Assembly (NCBI GenBank): GCA_050084515.1 | Contig: CM114271.1 | Span: 10,478,001 to 10,542,000, forward strand | Length of the DNA: 64,000 nt | Direction: 5' to 3' | Source of the DNA: Blasia pusilla | Taxonomy: Eukaryota > Marchantiophyta > Marchantiopsida > Blasiales | Shown: one piece after another, positions 58,571 to 64,000 of the stretch | How positions within the stretch are numbered: the stretch's first letter is position 1 | Layout: every line of letters begins with the position of its first letter | Notes under the pieces: model-generated | Databases searched by the model: none | Seen by the model: the letters and a program-made list of their open reading frames with translations, nothing else | Told to the model about the DNA's origin: nothing | Position numbers and translations under genes: made by a program

Positions 58571-59199
58571 TTCTTTGAACTCACTCGTCATCGTCCGAGA
58601 GCTCTTGCAAAATTACTTTCGGTCTTGCCCTCCCGATTTTCGGAATCGTTGGAAGTGATGATGGAGTCACTACCACTGGTGGGTCTACAACCGGAGCTCT
58701 CGGCTTCGGTGGAGAGTTGTATGCCCCAATGAGCCCTTCGTATTCAGCCTTTGCCTCCTTGCAAAGGTCAAACAGTTCCTGCCTTCCCTCGAGGCACAGA
58801 ATGTTCCTGCCACTCTGCCAGACGCCTTTGATACTTGCCCCTGAAAGTCCCACTAAGTCGAACACCAAGTCACACGGCCTTGAGCAGAGCTCGATGAGCG
58901 TTTGCATCAGGGCTGGCGACTTTTCCCTTCCTCCCAGAAGTGGGGTACCGTCTTGCATGTAAATTCCCGGGGGGGGAATTGTACAAACTATCTAAGCTGT
59001 ACCCATTTGAGCATGGATCCACAGGATCCTGTATCTTGAACACCTGGAAATTGTGCTCGGGCCGAACGAAGCAATAAAAGTAGGAGTGGTCCATCTGTAA
59101 AGAAGCACGTTGGAAACAATGTCAACAACTTGGCATAATGTGCAACACGTCACCAAAGAACTCGACTTGACCCTAGATAACTTTTTTCAATTACTTACT

Positions 59200-59515
59200 T
59201 TGGATCAACCTGTCAGAGTCCGACGGGTTGTTTTTTCCCTGACCAACCCGTCGGAAGGCGACGAGTTGCTGGCCTAGAGCAGCCCATGCTCGGCTGAGAG
59301 AAACCCGTCGCTTTCCGAGGGGTTGCAGCTTTCCGAAAACATAGGGAAAAACCAAAAGCAACTGCAACCCGTCGGGTTCAGAAGGGTTGCAGGTACACCA
59401 CGGTTTTCCCTGTGTTTCTGGGAAAGATGCAACCCGTCGGAAACCGACGGGTTGCTCTTAGCCGAGCATGGGATGCTCTAAGCCTGCAACCCATCGCCTT
59501 CCGACGGGTTGCTCA
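59200..59515. repeat. cluster of dyads in intron 3
   Basis: Six copies of a CAACCCGTCGGA / TCCGACGGGTTG-type dyad (near 59207, 59243, 59308, 59362, 59428, 59482), some with altered centres or arms. Confidence 0.85.
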
Positions 59516-59561
59516 CGGACAAAAATAACGGAGATATACTATCTGAAATTCACACGCATTG

Positions 59562-59626
59562 AGCCTTACCCGAATTTGAAAATATATTTGAGATTTTACT
59601 ACAGGAATTGAGCCTTACCCGAATCT
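59562..59626 (-). repeat. duplicated 5' splice site of intron 3
   Basis: ATTCGGGTAAGGCTCAAT occurs at 59626-59609 and ATTCGGGTAAGGCTCAAT again at 59579-59562, a 47-bp tandem copy. Either GTAAGG could act as donor. Confidence 0.75.
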
Positions 59627-61630
59627 GACTCGTCGCGGATCGGAATGGGTACTCATTTTTTATGATCCAAGATTGCGTCATCCTCCACTTTAGCGACCTC
59701 TTGACGCACTGGAGGTTGAAGAGCTCGTCCTCGCTCCCTCTAGTCAACACTAAGAAGCAACCCCTATCACTCAGATAGACGTCTGCAAAGGAGAACAATA
59801 GCGCGATTTGGTCATAAGAGAGCGGCACATTCCAGTAAGGTACCCCGTCCGACGGATTCTCGCCCCACAGTCACAACCCCGAGGGCAGATCAGCGATCAA
59901 GAGATCCACCGCAACCTCTTCGACCACTCCATTCACCGTCCAAGTAGCATGCCCGTTTCGTTGGAGCTTCCGTCCCAGCGTTGTCAATTTATCAATGGCT
60001 GGTGTCAACGCTTGAGAACTGAATCTTTTCAGCTCATCCAATAAAGGAGTGAACTGAAGGAGGACGCTTGTCCGGGTCGTTGTTTGTCTGTGTCTTCCCA
60101 AGGATGATGGACTGTATTCTCCTTGGGACAACACTGGCACCTCTCGCTTCCGCTTCTCCCAAGTCTGTGGATGGCTTGTGGGGGTCTCTATGACCTCAGA
60201 CTCTGGTGGGGTTTTTTTTGCCGAGGACCTGGTCTGACCCTCTTTCTCCGCTTGCCTGGACGATTCCGCCTCTGGCCTTGAATCTTCAGCCTCTCTTTGG
60301 GAAGACTCGGCCTCAAAATTTTTCCCTCCCCTCCCCTTGCCTTTGAGACCCGCTGTGGATTTGTCTTTGGCTGTGCGGACCTTGGAAGCCAACTCAGTTG
60401 TCTCGTGGGCTTGCTCTTCCCCATCTCCTCCGAAGAAGTCTTCATGCTGCACAAAATTGGGGATGTCGTCTTGTCCTGAGGCCACTGCATCATGAAGCAC
60501 TTGTAAATCCTTATCGGTGATGTCCTTAGGGTCGTTGAAGTCAAGCCAAATGGGGCAATTCTCCACCTCCCAATCGGACATGTGCTGCCCCATCTCCATG
60601 TCGTACATGGAGAATGTCTCTCCATTAGGCGATGAAGTCCACAATTTCAAGGTTGCCGGTAATTTTCCCCAGGTACCTGCATTCTTACAGTGGACGAGGT
60701 ACCTGAAGACCATCCGTTGGGCAGCTTTTACTCGAACCAAGCGCCGCCTGCTCTGAGATCTCGCTTCTTCTTTGCTTGATCCCGTTTGTTCCCCTCGATT
60801 TCTTTGTCAATCTCTGCATGAGGGAGGACGCAAACCTTGAACATTGTCTTGAATCCTGGGTTTTTGATTGGCTTGTCCCGGATGTCGTCGAGCCAAACCT
60901 CGAAATCTACAAAAATTTCCAGGTTTGCTTCATCTGGAATGGGCTCTAATCTTTTGAGCTCCGCTTGCAGACCGTCCAGCACAGACTTCCCGATAACCCG
61001 CAACGCGTCCCAGAACGACCATTCGCGTAGCCAGTGGGAGATCAATGGATCGGTCACACCCGGAGGATGGTGTGCCGCCCTCTTCTGGGCCTCTGTGCCC
61101 TCAAGATTGATTTTCATCAGTCAGATCCTCCTAAACTCGCTTATGCCGGACAACGCAAACCGATGCACGCGATCCAGGGACACTTTCTCCCCAATCCGAC
61201 CTTGCGGATCTTCATCCCTTTTCCGCTGGCGCTTGATAATCGCCTTCAACTCCTTGTAAAACTCCGGACCAAGTTAGGGGTTGAGAATGCTGATGTATCC
61301 CTGCATCTTGCTCTCCGTGTATTTTGTGGCTGCAGATACTGCAGCTTGGATGAATTTTGCACGCTCAGACCCACATACTTTCTCCCTCCGCTTCAGCTCC
61401 AGTGCAGCGCTCTTCTTCGCGGCCTGTATCTTTGACCAGCAAAGGATGGTTACGGCTGCATCTTGGGAAATAAACTTATTTGCCCAAGTTTTCTTTTTTA
61501 TCTGTGCACCCTTTGCAAGCATCTGATTTACCAGGGCATCGCCCAAGAACCCCTTGTACTCTCCCGGGTGCGTCGTAAGCACCTTCTTCACCTGATCGTA
61601 GTCCTTGATCCAGTGGTGGATGACATTCCC

Positions 61631-62434
61631 CTCCAATACAATCCTTCACATCCAAATTCAACCCGTCAGAAAAATTGTAAGTAACATGGGTTCCTGCAAC
61701 CCGTCGGACTCCGACGGGTCGTCACAGCTTAAGGTTGGATTCTAGCAACGAGCTAAATGATGCGACCCGTCGGAGTCTGACAGATTGCATTCACATTTGT
61801 GAATGCTTGGTTTCAACCCGTCGGACTCCGACGGGTTGTCAGATAGTCCGTATCAAACGTGAACATAGCAACCCGTCAGAGTCCGACAGGTTGCGCAATT
61901 GAATGGAAACTTGCAATTTGACGCGAAATTTGCTAAACCAACTTCCAAATGCAACCCGTCGGACTCCAAGGAGTTGATTTTGGCCAAAAACAGTTTTGAG
62001 TCAAGCAATGCGTCAGACTCCAACGGGTTGCTTTGGGCCAAAAACATACTAAACCTGCGGTCAGTCGAACAACTCGTCGGAGTCCGACGAGTTGCTTTCT
62101 TCAAAAAAACATCCTGAAAAGGCGGCGAGTCGAGCAACCCATCAGACTCCGACGGGTTGCTTTGGGCCAAAATCTTATTAAACCTGTGGTCAGTTGAACA
62201 ACTCGTCGGAGTCCGACGAGTTGCATTCTTCAAAAAACATCCTGAAAAGGCGTCGAGTTGAGCAACTCGTCGGAGTCCGACGAGTTGCTTTCGGCATAAA
62301 ATAACCTAACCCATTCCTCAATCGAGCAACTCGTCAAAGTCCGACGAGTTGTGTTTGGCCAAAAGCATCCCAACAACAGTGCCGACCCAAACAAATTGTC
62401 GGAGTCCGACGGTTTGCGGCAAGAAGATACTTAC
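61631..62434 (-). repeat. intron 2 with an array of ~12 covarying dyads
   Basis: Dyads lie at about 61698, 61761, 61813, 61868, 61951, 62007, 62068, 62133, 62198, 62262, 62324 and 62390, spacing mostly 52-66 bp. Consensus arms CAACCCGTCGGA and TCCGACGGGTTG. In several units both arms change together to CAACTCGTCGGA and TCCGACGAGTTG. Linkers share GCTTT-GGCCAAAA and AAAACATCCTGAAAAGGCG in part. Confidence 0.9.
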
Positions 62435-63734
62435 GTGTTCATGGCATGCATTGCCATCTCCACCGTCGCCATGTGATGAGGGAATGGATGAAGGACCGCT
62501 GCCTTCACGCAAATGTGCCTCCAAGGAGTTGGGCCGCTCCTTTGCAAACTTGGTCCACGCCATGAACCTGTGATTTCCATCCCATATGAAGAAATACAGA
62601 TTCCTCATCCAGCTGAATTCCGTGCCCTCTACTTGCCTTCTAAAATCCTGGTCTCTCATCCTCCAGAATGTGTCGAGCTTATCCAAGTCCTCCTCCGTAA
62701 CCAGGGCTTGGGTTCCATGCTTGTCGTAAGGCTGAACATAGAAGGGAGGAAAGTTGTCGACGTAGGATGCTGTTGCCGCCGATTGTTTAAGCTTTGCCAT
62801 GTCCTCGTCGGACGGAATTTCGCGGACGTATTCCATTGTCCGCAATCGGCAAAGTGGAATCCTCGGGGCGTTGTGGCCCTCCATCAGTGCCATCTGCTTT
62901 ACCACCTGTCAGAACCGGGACAAGATCAATAAGCTACACTGAATTCCCAATTAATTGCAATTAACATAATTCAAAAAACCCAGATCCTCTCTTACCCGCT
63001 CGAAAATTGGGTCGGTTTCTTGACCAGCCAACTTGTCTGAGATAGCAGTTGGAAAATCGACTGGGAACTCGTCCATCCGATAGAGGTCGATGTCTTCCGC
63101 CGGGCTTGGAGACGAGAATGACCGCTCTCCGGCTTCCTCGGAAATGTCCACCATCTCCACGCTGGCGGTCCTCATGACCTCATTGTCCGTGATTTGAACT
63201 TCTGGCATTTCCGCTATATTGATTGTGTCCCCGGACTTCATCGGGGACATTTCCCACATCTCAACACTTTCGGTTGGACGGGCAGGGTTGTCGTCAATGG
63301 CTATCGCTTTTTCCCTCCTCGCTTTAGCCAATTCTGCTCTCCTCACCGACACGTCCAGACGCTTCTTTTCTCTCTTTTCGTCGGCGATCCTTTTCTTCAA
63401 GGCATGCGACGTCTCAGCCTCTGCGTTCAATCTATCGAGCGACTCTTGAACACGTCTCGCAAGAAGCTCCTGGTTGTGCATCTCCGCTTCCCTTCCCCGC
63501 TCCTCGATTTCATGCTGCCTAATTTCATTTGCCGACCGAGGCCCTGGAGATGCTTACGCAGGAGTCCTAATGGACTTCGGAGTGAAGCTCCCAGACTTGT
63601 TTGATTGAGCCTTTTTCCTCGTCATTTTTCCCGGAAATGCCTCCACCTATGTCCATGATGAATCGCTTGATCAATCACCTTGTTGATGTCGAGATGAGTC
63701 GCCTTAATGGGTAGCTCGAATCATCTCGCGATCG

Positions 63735-63805
63735 TTCAGTCGAACCGTCTCGCTCTCGTCCGGTCGAACCGTCTCGCTCTCGTTCCCTCGTATCGACTCG
63801 CGATG
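63735..63805. repeat. short tandem repeat upstream of the four-exon gene
   Basis: Units built on TCGAACCGTCTCGCTCTCGT repeat two to three times at 63737-63785, followed by a diverged copy. Confidence 0.75.
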
Positions 63806-63904
63806 ACTCGCTGTGTGAAACGCCCCTTGGTATCTGATCAGCTGCTGCGCGGGAGAGAGAGGAATGGAGATCGCAAAATGAGAAACCGGAAATGAGCTAT
63901 TTTT

Positions 63905-63918
63905 GCCCTATTTATACT
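63905..63918 (-). promoter_or_regulatory. probable TATA box of the four-exon gene
   Basis: Minus strand reads AGTATAAATAGGGC, a good plant TATA box, about 285 bp upstream of the ATG at 63625-63623. 63919-64000 is GC-rich promoter-like sequence without an ORF. Confidence 0.55.
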
Positions 63919-64000
63919 TTTCTAGCCGTTGGGCTGACCGTTGGGTCCGGTCGTCCTTTCGACGGCGACGTGCCGGCCGTTACGGAAGTCTAGACGTGAA

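Larger units (their letters stand above)
58581..63625 (-). pseudogene. four-exon gene with amino-methyltransferase-like C-terminal domain, decayed
   Basis: Model by splice signals: exon 1 63625-62996, exon 2 62905-62435, exon 3 61630-59619, exon 4 59094-58581. Introns start GTAAG and end AG, all phase 0 (the acceptor at 61631 is weakest). Exon 1 encodes a charged coiled coil (KKRIADEKREKKRLDVSVRR). The end of exon 3 has VDLLIADLPSGL, resembling the DPPY motif IV, then LSYDQIALLFSFADVYLSDR and GCFLVL. Exon 4 has REKSPALMQTLIELCSRP, then DLVFDLVGLSGASIKG and GRNILCLEG, resembling motif I. The order IV then I is that of beta-class amino-methyltransferases (N6-adenine or N4-cytosine). Stops: exon 1 after RTPA, 61274, ~61123, 59871. 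Shifts near 60745 and at a G-run near 58972. Function is inferred; could be a transposon gene. Confidence 0.5.

Noticed and set aside
61690-62420. CRISPR-like array (palindromic repeats with ~35-bp spacers)
   Set aside because: Repeats vary between units, linkers resemble each other, it lies in a eukaryotic intron, and no cas genes are present.

Overview
The window looks like a transposon graveyard from a large, repeat-rich streptophyte nuclear genome (an alga such as a charophyte, or a non-seed plant; this placement is inference). Support: plant-type LTR retrotransposons with tRNA-iMet and tRNA-Asp primer sites, nested TG...CA insertions with 4-5 bp target duplications, GT-AG introns, a LINE and long (GA)n and (CA)n tracts. 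I found no intact ordinary cellular gene, no rRNA or tRNA gene, and no CRISPR array.

Layout. 1-6359: Ty3/gypsy family A copy 1 (minus), running off the left edge, with its 5' LTR at 5148-6359. It sits inside a second gypsy family, called M here (copy 1, plus, 6360-8440), which also carries an 839-bp insert E1 (7103-7941). 8480-12370: A copy 2 (minus). 12371-23361: M copy 2 (minus), the best copy, interrupted by a solo A-family LTR (13958-15097). 23362-24746: diverged ~340-bp tandem repeats. 24751-28911: a LINE (minus) flanked on both sides by (GA)n. 28983-30594: 3' end of a chromovirus, family C (minus). 30595-37005: A copy 3 (minus) with its middle replaced by a Ty1/copia fragment. 37006-56776: M copy 3 (minus), split by a chromovirus (C copy 1, plus, 42123-50596) and a solo C LTR (51057-53270), each holding a ~1.2-kb element D. 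56777-64000: a repeat-rich region with a decayed four-exon gene (minus, 63625-58581) ending in an amino-methyltransferase-like domain.

The main discovery candidate is family M. Its Pol carries a C5-cytosine DNA methyltransferase of DNMT3/DRM type between protease and reverse transcriptase, and a C4HC3 PHD finger after integrase. In M copy 2 the methyltransferase, RT, RNase H, integrase and PHD finger all fall in one reading frame once the solo LTR and its 5-bp duplication are removed; only stop codons and one compensated frameshift pair interrupt it. The element therefore once encoded a writer of DNA methylation and a putative chromatin reader in one polyprotein. Its ends are also unusual: a 368-bp unit (A) and a 104-bp unit (B) are arranged as A1 ... 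B1-A2-B2, as in split direct repeats. DNMT capture by retrotransposons has been reported from dinoflagellates and charophytes (de Mendoza and colleagues, 2018, from memory); I do not know of a report of the PHD finger or of this terminal layout.

Two further points stand out. The gene at 58.6-63.6 kb appears to hold a second type of DNA or RNA methyltransferase (beta-class amino-MTase order), and its intron 2 is an array of ~12 dyads whose two arms co-vary. Family C carries a normal chromodomain, so the window contains two gypsy families with different chromatin-reader modules. All coding regions carry stops or frameshifts and are annotated as pseudogenes or fragments.
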